A stretch of DNA of 14,335 nt from Clostridium sp. CAG:389 (GTDB taxonomy: Bacteria; Bacillota; Clostridia; TANB77; CAG-508), in NCBI GenBank assembly GCA_000438255.1, contig FR901877.1, forward strand, positions 1 to 14,335, in the 5' to 3' direction. Position numbers and translations under genes: made by a program. How positions within the stretch are numbered: position 1 is the stretch's first letter; each line of letters starts with the position of its first letter. Positions 7,832-14,124 of the stretch are shown in pieces. The notes below the pieces were generated by a model. That model was not told where the DNA came from and did no database searches. It worked only from the letters and a program-made list of their open reading frames with translations.

Positions 7832-8311
7832 ATGAAGAAATTTTCAACATATTTATTAGTAGTTTTTATGATGCTTTTTTGGGTTCTTAGAATTGTAATA
7901 ACACTTGCATCTCAATTAGGAAAAAGCTTTATGGGAATTGTTCCAATGAATGAAACATTTGAAATTGCAATTTTGTTTTTAACATTATTGTGTGTAGTAT
8001 TAATTGTAAAGAGAAAAATGATAGGAAGTTTATTATATCTTACTATTCATGCTATATATTTTGGAGGAGATGTTACAAATAAATTAAATATATTGGCTAG
8101 AAATGAAACTTTGACATTGGCTCAAAGTACTGAATTTATGTTTTCTATGATTGGTATAATTTTGCCTTTGGCTGTTTTATTGGATTTGTTGTTAGATAAA
8201 AATAGAAAGATGAATCCGAAAGATGAAAAGACAGATTGGTTTTATAAAAATGAACAATTTGATAGAAAATTGGATGATAGGGCTGATAAAAATAATTATA
8301 GGACATTGTAA
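7832..8311 (+). CDS. Four-helix membrane protein, unrecognised family
   Basis: 159 residues, with AAAGGAA 10 bases before the ATG. Membrane segments are visible at about 6-28, 42-60, 63-80 and 100-121, followed by a charged cytoplasmic tail of some 35 residues (KDEKTDWFYKNEQFDRKLDD, ending ADKNNYRTL). The tail is the most distinctive part, rich in Asp, Lys and Arg with spaced aromatics, and would be the place for partner binding. No enzyme motif is seen. The gene begins 41 bases after the yrzB terminator and I find no good promoter there, so it may rely on read-through. The RHH-like gene follows 22 bases downstream. Confidence 0.8.
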   Translation: MKKFSTYLLVVFMMLFWVLRIVITLASQLGKSFMGIVPMNETFEIAILFLTLLCVVLIVKRKMIGSLLYLTIHAIYFGGDVTNKLNILARNETLTLAQSTEFMFSMIGIILPLAVLLDLLLDKNRKMNPKDEKTDWFYKNEQFDRKLDDRADKNNYRTL

Positions 8312-8333
8312 ATACTGTGTGAAAGGTGATAAT

Positions 8334-8558
8334 ATGAACATTAGAGATAAGTTGTATAAAAGAGATAATAAGACAATTCCAAAGTCAATAAATATTGATG
8401 ATTCAACATATTATGCAAAACCGAAAGCAGAATCTGTAACACATAGAAACTTAATGTTAAGAAAAAGTAATATAAAAAAATTTAATGAATATCATCAAAA
8501 AACAGGAAATTCATTTACAAGATTAGTAAATGGAGCTATAAAAGAATTTTTTGAATAA
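8334..8558 (+). CDS. Small ribbon-helix-helix-like protein
   Basis: 74 residues. The ATG at 8334 has AAAGGTGAT just upstream; a longer reading from 8223 would overlap the previous gene and is rejected. The C-terminal half (THRNLMLRKSNIKKF, then EYHQKTGNSFTRLVNGAIKE) has the pattern of an Arc/MetJ-type ribbon-helix-helix: a short strand, a helix, a GNS turn and a second helix. Such proteins bind DNA as dimers and often repress their own operon. The N-terminal 35 residues are charged and probably flexible. It shares the unit with the membrane protein before it and ends at a terminator. The RHH call rests on pattern only. Confidence 0.7.
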   Translation: MNIRDKLYKRDNKTIPKSINIDDSTYYAKPKAESVTHRNLMLRKSNIKKFNEYHQKTGNSFTRLVNGAIKEFFE

Positions 8559-8572
8559 TAAATATATTTAAT

Positions 8573-8604
8573 AGAAAGAATAATATGTCTTTCTGTTTTT
8601 TTTT
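8573..8604 (+). terminator. Intrinsic terminator after the RHH-like gene
   Basis: AGAAAGA (8573-8579), an 8-base loop, TCTTTCT (8588-8594), then G and nine T. Confidence 0.8.
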
Positions 8605-8769
8605 GTAATATTTTTGCAACAAAAATTTAACAAAAATTTAATGTTTGCACATGGTCTGTTTGTTGTATTTTTTTGCTGTTTATGATAAGCTATTATAGAT
8701 AGATTATGGTTAAAAAAATTAGTTTAATATTTATATATACTTAATTATAAGAAATAGGGGGACAATAAA
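8605..8769 (+). promoter_or_regulatory. Leader region of the ATPase/Csx3-like operon
   Basis: 165 AT-rich bases without a gene. An 11-base unit AACAAAAATTT occurs twice in tandem (8618-8628, 8629-8639). The best promoter I can propose is TTGCTG (8673-8678) with TAGATA 17 bases on (8696-8701), a weak match. AGGGGG at 8756-8761 is the ribosome binding site for the GTG start at 8770. Since the operon encodes a LysR-type regulator, its site may lie here, but I cannot single one out. Confidence 0.35.
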
Positions 8770-9048
8770 GTGAAAATTGTTTTTTGTGGACCACCTCATT
8801 CAGGAAAAAGTGTATTTATAGCAAATTTGATAGATAAAATGCCGACAGATGCTTATACGATTATTAGAGCTTGTCCTGATGGAGAAGGAACTTGGAGTAA
8901 TAATAAAAATCAAAATGAAACAGCAATTGTAAGAAAAAAAGGAAAATTTACTAAGAGTTTTATAGATGATGCTTGTCAAGCAATAGATAATCAGTCCAAT
9001 AAGATAGTGCTAGTAGATGTTGGACGGAGTAATGTCAAAAGAAAATGA
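8770..9048 (+). CDS. Csx3-associated-type P-loop ATPase, N-terminal fragment (upstream of frameshift)
   Basis: 92 codons from a GTG start with AGGGGG 8 bases upstream. The first 85 residues are the N-terminal part of a P-loop ATPase: MKIVFCGPPHSGKSVF carries Walker A GPPHSGKS at 7-14, followed by IIRACPDGEGTWS at 31-43 and KIVLVDVG at 78-85, the start of the Walker B-like motif. This series (GPPHSGKS, ACPDGEG, VDVGG) is what I recall from the ATPase joined to Csx3 in CRISPR type III loci. After VDVG the frame runs through seven unrelated residues to TGA, while the missing remainder is found one frame over from 9026. The fragment alone lacks half the fold and should be inactive. Read across the frameshift, the two pieces make one protein of 497 residues. 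Confidence 0.8.
   Translation: MKIVFCGPPHSGKSVFIANLIDKMPTDAYTIIRACPDGEGTWSNNKNQNETAIVRKKGKFTKSFIDDACQAIDNQSNKIVLVDVGRSNVKRK
9017..9048 (+). other. Frameshift junction in the ATPase-Csx3-like gene
   Basis: Frame 1 is open to 9048 and frame 2 is open only from 9017 (TAG at 9014), so the shift must lie here. Skipping C9025 gives VDVG-GVMSKENEQ, restoring a VDVGG motif; skipping an A in the run at 9037-9040 would instead leave VDVGRSNV. The extra base creates CGG, an arginine codon that is rare in this AGA-using DNA. Cause unknown: sequence error, mutation, or recoding. Confidence 0.8.
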
Positions 9049-10264
9049 ACAAGTTTTTCAGCATTGTGATAGCTTTGTTGTTTTAAGTAGTGATGAGCAG
9101 AAAAAACAAGAATGGTTAGAGTTTGGACAAGGTCTTGGATTAGAATGTGTTGGCTGTTTAGACTCAAGTCTTGAAGGACAAGAAGAAATATATTCAAGAA
9201 CACCTTTTTTTCAAGGTAAAATAGTAGGATTAGAAAGAGGAGAGATTTTAGAAGATTCTCCTGTAATAAAGGCAATAGTATCTGATATTGTACAAAAAAG
9301 TAAATATGGAGAAAAAACAGAAGAACAAAGCCAAACTATTGAAGGCACAATGATTGATGATACAGAATTAGGTTTTGAGTTAGGATATGGAAAAGAAATA
9401 TTTACAGAAGATGGAACACCAATAAAAAAAGTAAGATGGACTGAAAATGCACTTCCAAAAATATATCAGGCAGTTAGTGAAAAGGTGAATTCAGATCAAC
9501 CTGTAAAAATAAATGGAATTAGAGCAAACTTTGTTTTATGTGGAATTTGTAAGGCTGCAAAACAAAATGGAACAAAAGATATAAGTGCCTATGATATAAG
9601 AACAAAATCATATATTCCAATAAGAGATTTTCCAAAGAAAAAAGGATTAAAGCAGACAGAGGGATTATCTTATAATATTCTTGAAAACAAAGAAAATGCT
9701 TTTATGGATATTGATATTACTAAAGAACAATATTCTTTAGAGGATTATGAACAATGTGTTTTACCTCAAATTAAAGAAGGAAAAAATCTATATCTTTCTG
9801 GGAGAATGCCATTGTGGTTATTATCATCAATAAGTAACAGTTATGATTCAAGTAAAATTTTCACATTTCAACCAGGAAAAGGATTTACTTGTATTTCATC
9901 GATAGATGAAAAAGATTTAGGAACTATTGTTGATGGTGTAGATGGAATAGATATAAATCAATATTTTGAAGATAAAAAAGATAAAAGCAAGGCAAAATTA
10001 CCAGCAGTTGTAGAAAAACAAGGATTTTTATCAAAAATAAAAGGTTGGTTTGCTAATTTTAGAGAAAATAGAGAAAAAGCTAAATATTTTGATGACACTA
10101 TTAAATCTACTGTAGTAGCACAAGTTGAACAAAACTCTACTACAAAAAAATTTTTCCAAGCTGATTTACAACGAGGAATTTCTGAATCTTCAAAAGCAGT
10201 TGAACAATATTTATCTGCAAAAATACCAGATCAAGAAATGTCAAAAACTGATATTGGAGGTTAA
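9017..10264 (+). CDS. ATPase C-terminal part fused to two Csx3-like lobes (downstream of frameshift)
   Basis: Up to 415 codons; ATGs at 9017 and 9032 exist but neither has a well-spaced ribosome binding site (GGAG ends 2 bases before the second). In the rejoined 497-residue protein, 86-175 complete the ATPase (GVMSKENEQVFQHCDSFVVL, then RTPFFQGKIVGLERGEI). Residues 207-285 and 299-378 are two related lobes. The second is clearly Csx3-like: FMDIDI, LEDYEQCVLPQIKEGKNLY, LSGRMPLWLLSSISNS and FTFQPGKGFTCIS follow the Csx3 pattern (GRGPxWL, then a strand with P-x-G). The first (GIRANFVLCGICKA) is more divergent. Residues 380-497 are a helical tail with a basic amphipathic stretch at 416-437. The whole aligns by eye with the 244-residue protein at 11778. 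Csx3/Crn3 degrades cyclic tetra-adenylate; the residues I recall as catalytic are not visible here. The LysR gene starts 2 bases after the stop. Confidence 0.72.
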   Translation: MLDGVMSKENEQVFQHCDSFVVLSSDEQKKQEWLEFGQGLGLECVGCLDSSLEGQEEIYSRTPFFQGKIVGLERGEILEDSPVIKAIVSDIVQKSKYGEKTEEQSQTIEGTMIDDTELGFELGYGKEIFTEDGTPIKKVRWTENALPKIYQAVSEKVNSDQPVKINGIRANFVLCGICKAAKQNGTKDISAYDIRTKSYIPIRDFPKKKGLKQTEGLSYNILENKENAFMDIDITKEQYSLEDYEQCVLPQIKEGKNLYLSGRMPLWLLSSISNSYDSSKIFTFQPGKGFTCISSIDEKDLGTIVDGVDGIDINQYFEDKKDKSKAKLPAVVEKQGFLSKIKGWFANFRENREKAKYFDDTIKSTVVAQVEQNSTTKKFFQADLQRGISESSKAVEQYLSAKIPDQEMSKTDIGG

Positions 10265-10266
10265 TA

Positions 10267-11160
10267 ATGAATACAGATTTAGAATTATACAGAGTATTTT
10301 GTGAGGTAGTGAAATATAAAAACATTTCAAAAACTGCTGAAAGTATGTATGTCTCACAATCTGCAATTACTCAATCAATACAAAAATTAGAAAGTATGCT
10401 AGGTGGTAAAGTTTTTTATAGAAATAAAAATGGTGTTGAACTAACGGAAGAAGGGAAGAATCTTTACGAATATATAAAAGATAGCATTGAAACTATGAAA
10501 AATGCAGAAAATATATTTTCAAAATATATTACTTTAGAAAAGGGAAAAATAAGAATAGGTGGAGGCAATTCTTTACTATCATCATTAATTTTTGAACCAT
10601 TTTTGAAATTTACAAAGAAATATCCTAATGTTGATATTTCTATTAGTAGTGGAATAACTGATGTCTTAATGCAGAAATTAGCAAATGGAGAATTAGATAT
10701 AGTAGTTTTAAACTTACCATTTAAAGATAAAAAATATTCAAATATTGAAATAATTCCTTTGAAAAAATCTACTTTTTGCTTTTTCGCAAGTAAAAATTAT
10801 ATAAAAAAACATCCAGTTAAGAATTTTAAGGAATTTGAAAATAATACTCTTATATTACCAAAATCTCCATCATCTAAAAAGAAAATCCTAGACGATTTTT
10901 GTAATAAAGAAAATATAGATTTAATTGCTAATTACGAAGTTTCAAGTTCTTCAATAATGAAAAGATTAGTTTTAAATGATATTGGAATAGGATTTACTAA
11001 TGTAGAAAACTTAAAAGATATTAAGGACAAGATAATAATTATAAATAAAATTGAAATAGAAGATACAAAAGAGGGAATAGCAACATTAAAGAAAAACATG
11101 TCTAATAAGGCAACTATTGAATTAGTTAAAGAAATAAAACAATATTATAAGCAAAACTAA
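10267..11160 (+). CDS. LysR-type transcriptional regulator
   Basis: 297 residues, normal for LysR regulators. The N-terminal winged helix-turn-helix is plain: LELYRVFCEVVKYKNISKTA, SMYVSQSAITQSIQKLE, then KVFYRNKNGVELTEEGK. Residues 90-297 form the ligand-binding part, starting KGKIRIGGGNSLLSSLI. The GGAGG ribosome binding site lies within the last codons of the preceding gene and the ATG is 2 bases beyond its stop, so translation is probably coupled. LysR regulators usually control a divergent or adjacent gene and respond to a small molecule; here both the own operon and the promoter at 11184 are candidates. The ligand is not predictable. Confidence 0.95.
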   Translation: MNTDLELYRVFCEVVKYKNISKTAESMYVSQSAITQSIQKLESMLGGKVFYRNKNGVELTEEGKNLYEYIKDSIETMKNAENIFSKYITLEKGKIRIGGGNSLLSSLIFEPFLKFTKKYPNVDISISSGITDVLMQKLANGELDIVVLNLPFKDKKYSNIEIIPLKKSTFCFFASKNYIKKHPVKNFKEFENNTLILPKSPSSKKKILDDFCNKENIDLIANYEVSSSSIMKRLVLNDIGIGFTNVENLKDIKDKIIIINKIEIEDTKEGIATLKKNMSNKATIELVKEIKQYYKQN

Positions 11161-11183
11161 TAATTTGGATTAGAAATATTAAT

Positions 11184-11212
11184 TTTACATATTGTTAAAA
11201 ATATTGTATAAT
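11184..11212 (+). promoter_or_regulatory. SigA-type promoter of the 160-residue/tandem Csx3-like operon
   Basis: TTTACA (11184-11189), a 17-base spacer and a consensus TATAAT (11207-11212). The start would be near 11219, about 30 bases before the ATG at 11248, which has AGGGGAGGA upstream. Confidence 0.75.
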
Positions 11213-11247
11213 TTATTTAGATGCTTGAATAAGGGGAGGATAAATAA

Positions 11248-11730
11248 ATGATTCAATCATATCAAAAAATATTAGAAATGGAGTCTGTTGCTACATTAAA
11301 ATTAGAACAAGATAGACGAGAACTAGATAAAATAAGAAAAATATTATATCAAGAAAAAGACTTTATAATAAGCAGACTAATAACATATTTAAAGAGAGAA
11401 TTAGATATAGATTATTTTAAATATAAAATAATTGATATTGATAATAATATTGCTGATATTTTAGTAAAAAAGGATAGTAAAATTTTTAAAAACAGTATAG
11501 ACGGAAAAGACTCTTTGAATTTTAATGCAGAAGAGTTAATTGATAGTAGAATGTTTAACAATGAAGATGAAATAATTATAATAGATTTGAATTTTTATGA
11601 AAATTTATTAAATCTAGGATACTTATGTGACTCTTTAAATTATAATTATTTGTCATATTCTGATGAGATAAAAGACAAGCTTTCTACATTTGTTAATTAT
11701 GTTATAAATAAAAATATTTATAAAAAGTAA
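11248..11730 (+). CDS. Unrecognised 160-residue protein
   Basis: No family recognised. Residues 1-50 are strongly helical and charged (YQKILEMESVATLKLEQDR, then RRELDKIRKILYQEKDFI) and could form a coiled coil. The remainder alternates strands and helices, with KYKIIDIDNNIADILVKK at 58-75, EIIIIDLNFYENLLNLGYL at 108-126 and a helix near the C-terminus. No signal peptide, membrane helix or catalytic motif is visible. It has a strong ribosome binding site (GGGGAGG) and is first in a two-gene operon; the tandem Csx3-like gene begins 47 bases downstream. That position suggests a partner or regulator of the Csx3-like protein, but its function is unknown. Confidence 0.85.
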   Translation: MIQSYQKILEMESVATLKLEQDRRELDKIRKILYQEKDFIISRLITYLKRELDIDYFKYKIIDIDNNIADILVKKDSKIFKNSIDGKDSLNFNAEELIDSRMFNNEDEIIIIDLNFYENLLNLGYLCDSLNYNYLSYSDEIKDKLSTFVNYVINKNIYKK

Positions 11731-11777
11731 AAACATAAGATGAAAAGTATAAAAATTAATTATATGGAGGTATAAAA

Positions 11778-12512
11778 ATGGAAGAGAAAGAAGTAAACAC
11801 AATTGACATTGCACAATTAGGTGCAGAAATTGGTATGGAGGCAAAAGAACAAACATTACCAAATGGTAAAGTTGTAAAATCTCTAGTATGGGATCAAGAA
11901 AATTTATTGAAGGCTGTAAATGCGGTAAAACATTTATCAGAAGAAGGAAAATCAGTTAGAATTACAGGTGCAGCTCCTGCTTGGCTTGTATCAGCATTAA
12001 CACATACTGTTCATCCTTGCCCAGTTGGTGTGTATATGCCACAAATAGGAAAAGATGTTGATATACCACAATTAGCTCATGGAGAGGCTAATCCAGAGGG
12101 AGAAGTTGCATTTAAAACTACAGAAAAAGGAAATGCAGTTTTAGTAGAATTTAATATGGATTTACCTGAAGGAATTACAACATATGATGAAAATAACTTA
12201 TCAAAAGTTGTAGTACCTGAAATTGCTCAGGGAAAAGCAGTTTATCTTTCAGGTAGAGGACCAAACTATTTAACAGTTGCAATTGCAGAAGCATATGCAC
12301 ATACAAATAGTAGTGTATCATTATTCCAACCAGGTGTAGGATATACTTGTTCAATTACTCATTCAAGAAGTAAAAGATTAGGAGATTTGACTAAAGATCC
12401 ATTAGGAAAAGAAGAAATTAAAGAACAATTAGTAGCATCAAAAGAAGCTCCAGCACAAGAACAAGCTCAAAATAAAGAGGTTGAAATAAAAGAAGGCCCA
12501 GCAATAGACTAA
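11778..12512 (+). CDS. Tandem Csx3-like protein, no ATPase
   Basis: 244 residues with TGGAGG upstream. Two lobes of one fold: residues 22-100 (LPNGKVVKSLVWDQENLLKA, then VRITGAAPAWLVSALTHTVH and VGVYMPQIG) and 119-200 (VLVEFNMDLPEGI, SKVVVPEIAQGKAVYLSGR, GPNYLTVAIAEAYAH, SLFQPGVGYTCSITHS). The second matches Csx3 closely in pattern: strand, helix with VVVPEI, the glycine-rich SGRGPxxL turn, helix, and a strand ending in P-x-x-G. As I recall, Csx3 ring nucleases have His, Asp and Arg around a YHH...YDPRLG segment; here that reads YAH...LFQPGVG, so Asp and Arg are replaced. The tail after 205 is low-complexity, Glu/Ala/Gln-rich. It is a shorter paralogue of the lobes in the 9017-10264 product. 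Binding a cyclic nucleotide or acting as a scaffold is possible; cleavage is doubtful. Confidence 0.75.
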   Translation: MEEKEVNTIDIAQLGAEIGMEAKEQTLPNGKVVKSLVWDQENLLKAVNAVKHLSEEGKSVRITGAAPAWLVSALTHTVHPCPVGVYMPQIGKDVDIPQLAHGEANPEGEVAFKTTEKGNAVLVEFNMDLPEGITTYDENNLSKVVVPEIAQGKAVYLSGRGPNYLTVAIAEAYAHTNSSVSLFQPGVGYTCSITHSRSKRLGDLTKDPLGKEEIKEQLVASKEAPAQEQAQNKEVEIKEGPAID

Positions 12513-12527
12513 TATAAATAAATATAT

Positions 12528-12559
12528 AGACATGCTTTAAATGAGTATGTCTATTTTTT
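12528..12559 (+). terminator. Intrinsic terminator after the tandem Csx3-like gene
   Basis: AGACATGC (12528-12535), a 9-base loop, GTATGTCT (12545-12552), then A and six T. It closes the operon. Confidence 0.85.
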
Positions 12560-12595
12560 ATAAAATTATATTTAAATAATTGAAATTGATTAAAT

Positions 12596-12634
12596 AAAAA
12601 AACATCATGGCAGGAATAAATCCTGTCATGATGT
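12596..12634 (-). terminator. Intrinsic terminator of the GC-rich gene
   Basis: A 14-base stem with one G-U pair (12602-12615 with 12621-12634) around an ATAAA loop. On the minus strand it is followed by seven T (12596-12602), 20 bases past the stop of the 352-residue gene. Its long stem matches the GC-richer style of that gene, so both were probably acquired together. Confidence 0.9.
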
Positions 12635-12654
12635 CCGTACTTCAGAAACAAATA

Positions 12655-13713
12655 TTACTCTTCCTCGGTACTCCAGTCGAATTCTCCAGTAACTTTTTCA
12701 TTTAACAGGTCGAAAGGCCAGTTATGCAGATATTCCTTCGTTACTTCTTCAGATTCTCTGTCATACACATAGCGCTGCTTCAACAGCTTGTCATCCAAAT
12801 CATAAGCTTCGAGAATGATCTTTTTAGCAGATGCAATCAGTTCAGGAGAGATACCATCATTGTCAGAATTGTCGAACATTCCTAACCAACGAGAACTTTC
12901 TCTTATTTCTGTTGCAAGCTTGGGATTCGGCATAAGATATGCGGTGTTTCTGCCCAAACCCTGGCAATAAATCTTCTTAAGTCTGCTGTGTTTTCTAGGA
13001 TCAAGATGACCTGCAGACCAGCCAGAAAGAAACTCAATTCCAGTTTCGGGAGCAGTACACAGTACTTTTGCAACATTGCAACCACCAGACCAAATCAAAT
13101 CCGTACTCCAAGAAGGATAAATAACGGAAAACTCTGAATCATCATCTGCAACCAGAGTGATTTTCTTGAATTCTCCTCCCAAGCAATGACCGGCTGAATA
13201 CCAAAGTTTATCACCAATGCGATTGGCAATGCACTTGGGATCGTGTGCTTGACGATATGCTTCAGCCGCAATTTCAGCTTCTCTTCTTGCAACATCTTCT
13301 GCACGAGCTTTACCAGCATCATCTAAAGGCAACTTATCAAGATATGTGCTAATATCAGAACGCTTAATGATAAAGTAGTGTGCTCCAGACATTGAATAGT
13401 CAGGAATTACGATTTCATCACGATAGTGAATCGGATAATCTCCTCCAGGAATGTTAACCGGTTTCAATCCTGCCTCATGCAGTGCTCTACGAAGGCGAGG
13501 CCAGAACTTAACATTGTTTCCAAGCTTCTTGCCCGGAATAACTTCTCTGGCTTGACGCAGATGGAAGAAACCACCTTTGCAATACTCACCAACGACATAA
13601 GCATCGCAATTGAACTGATACTTGCCATTGTCTAACCGAGTTACAAGGACCTCAGCTGTCTCGCCAAGGATGTGCTTAACCGTTACCTGAGTGTTGTTCT
13701 TGATAGTCTTCAT
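12655..13713 (-). CDS. Unrecognised 352-residue protein on GC-rich islet
   Basis: No family recognised. AAGGAGG at 13722-13728 is 8 bases before the ATG. The protein looks soluble: no signal peptide or membrane helix. Notable parts are FWPRLRRALHEAGLKPVNIPGG at about 70-91 (helix and turn), a charged helical stretch KARAEDVARREAEIAAEAYRQ near 135-155, and a Cys/His/Trp-bearing middle (LWYSAGHCLGG, TDLIWSGGCN, HLDPRKHSRLKKIYCQG) that might bind metal, though no standard motif is met. Composition is unlike the neighbours: two sampled 60-base lines give 38% and 53% GC, against roughly 25-30% around, and codons such as CGC, CTG and CGG are used. It has its own promoter and terminator and is not in an operon, as for a recently acquired cargo gene. 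Confidence 0.85.
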   Translation of the reverse strand: MKTIKNNTQVTVKHILGETAEVLVTRLDNGKYQFNCDAYVVGEYCKGGFFHLRQAREVIPGKKLGNNVKFWPRLRRALHEAGLKPVNIPGGDYPIHYRDEIVIPDYSMSGAHYFIIKRSDISTYLDKLPLDDAGKARAEDVARREAEIAAEAYRQAHDPKCIANRIGDKLWYSAGHCLGGEFKKITLVADDDSEFSVIYPSWSTDLIWSGGCNVAKVLCTAPETGIEFLSGWSAGHLDPRKHSRLKKIYCQGLGRNTAYLMPNPKLATEIRESSRWLGMFDNSDNDGISPELIASAKKIILEAYDLDDKLLKQRYVYDRESEEVTKEYLHNWPFDLLNEKVTGEFDWSTEEE

Positions 13714-13839
13714 ATTGAAGTCCTCCTTAAAAATAGTATTTTATTTGCCCAATGAAGTAACATTAAACTTAATCAAAGTTGTTAATAAACAAAATTTAAT
13801 CAATGATAAGCTTAATTTTACAACACTTTGCATACTTTT

Positions 13840-13868
13840 ATTATACCAGATTTTATGTAAAACTTCAA
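13840..13868 (-). promoter_or_regulatory. Extended -10 promoter of the GC-rich gene
   Basis: On the minus strand: TTGAAG (13863-13868), a 17-base spacer ending TGG, then TATAAT (13840-13845). It predicts a leader of about 120 bases, which contains the imperfect inverted pair CAAAGTTGT / ACAACACTTTG (about 13777-13830) and otherwise nothing I recognise. Confidence 0.7.
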
Positions 13869-13935
13869 CTATCTTATACATTTATATTTTTAATGTAACA
13901 TATAAGAAATACTTATATTAAATTCTGCAATTGAC

Positions 13936-13964
13936 TTTATTAAAAAGCATAATTGTGATATAAT
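13936..13964 (+). promoter_or_regulatory. Probable promoter of the 38-codon ORF
   Basis: TATAAT (13959-13964) preceded by TGA, an extended -10. The -35 at 17 bases is TTTATT, a moderate match; a better TTGACT (13931) is 22 bases away and too far. Confidence 0.5.
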
Positions 13965-14007
13965 AGATGAGAATTATTCAGAAAACATATATAAGGAAGT
14001 GATTTAA

Positions 14008-14124
14008 ATGCAGAAAAAAGACAAAAAAAGTGAAAAAAATAATGATGAAAAAAGTTTCGCACATGCCGTTATATCATGGGATAATCCGACTTATGTAAAA
14101 CCACTTGTAATTTCTTATAGATAA
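14008..14124 (+). CDS. Small 38-residue ORF, unrecognised
   Basis: ATG at 14008 with AAGGAAGTGA upstream and a good -10 box 44 bases before it. The peptide begins with a Lys/Asp/Glu/Asn-rich stretch (MQKKDKKSEKNNDEK) and ends with SFAHAVISWDNPTYVKP-LVISYR, which is less low-complexity than random AT-rich DNA would give. It could be a real small protein or the broken start of a longer gene whose remains lie downstream. No family recognised. Confidence 0.45.
   Translation: MQKKDKKSEKNNDEKSFAHAVISWDNPTYVKPLVISYR

Noticed and set aside
8223..8333. Longer N-terminus for the RHH-like gene
   Set aside because: It overlaps the membrane protein gene out of frame, and the ATG at 8334 has its own ribosome binding site.
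8618..8639. Tandem AACAAAAATTT as a regulator site
   Set aside because: Only two units in very AT-rich DNA and no LysR-type T-N11-A symmetry that stands out; kept only as a note in the leader entry.
13426..13635. Plus-strand open frame inside the GC-rich gene
   Set aside because: Shadow of the 352-residue minus-strand gene, which has start, promoter and terminator signals.
13691..13921. Plus-strand 76-codon open frame
   Set aside because: It overlaps the start and leader of the minus-strand gene, is hydrophobic AT-rich filler and lacks a ribosome binding site.
13931..13964. TTGACT with TATAAT as a promoter pair
   Set aside because: Spacer is 22 bases; the -10 box is more likely used through its TGn extension.
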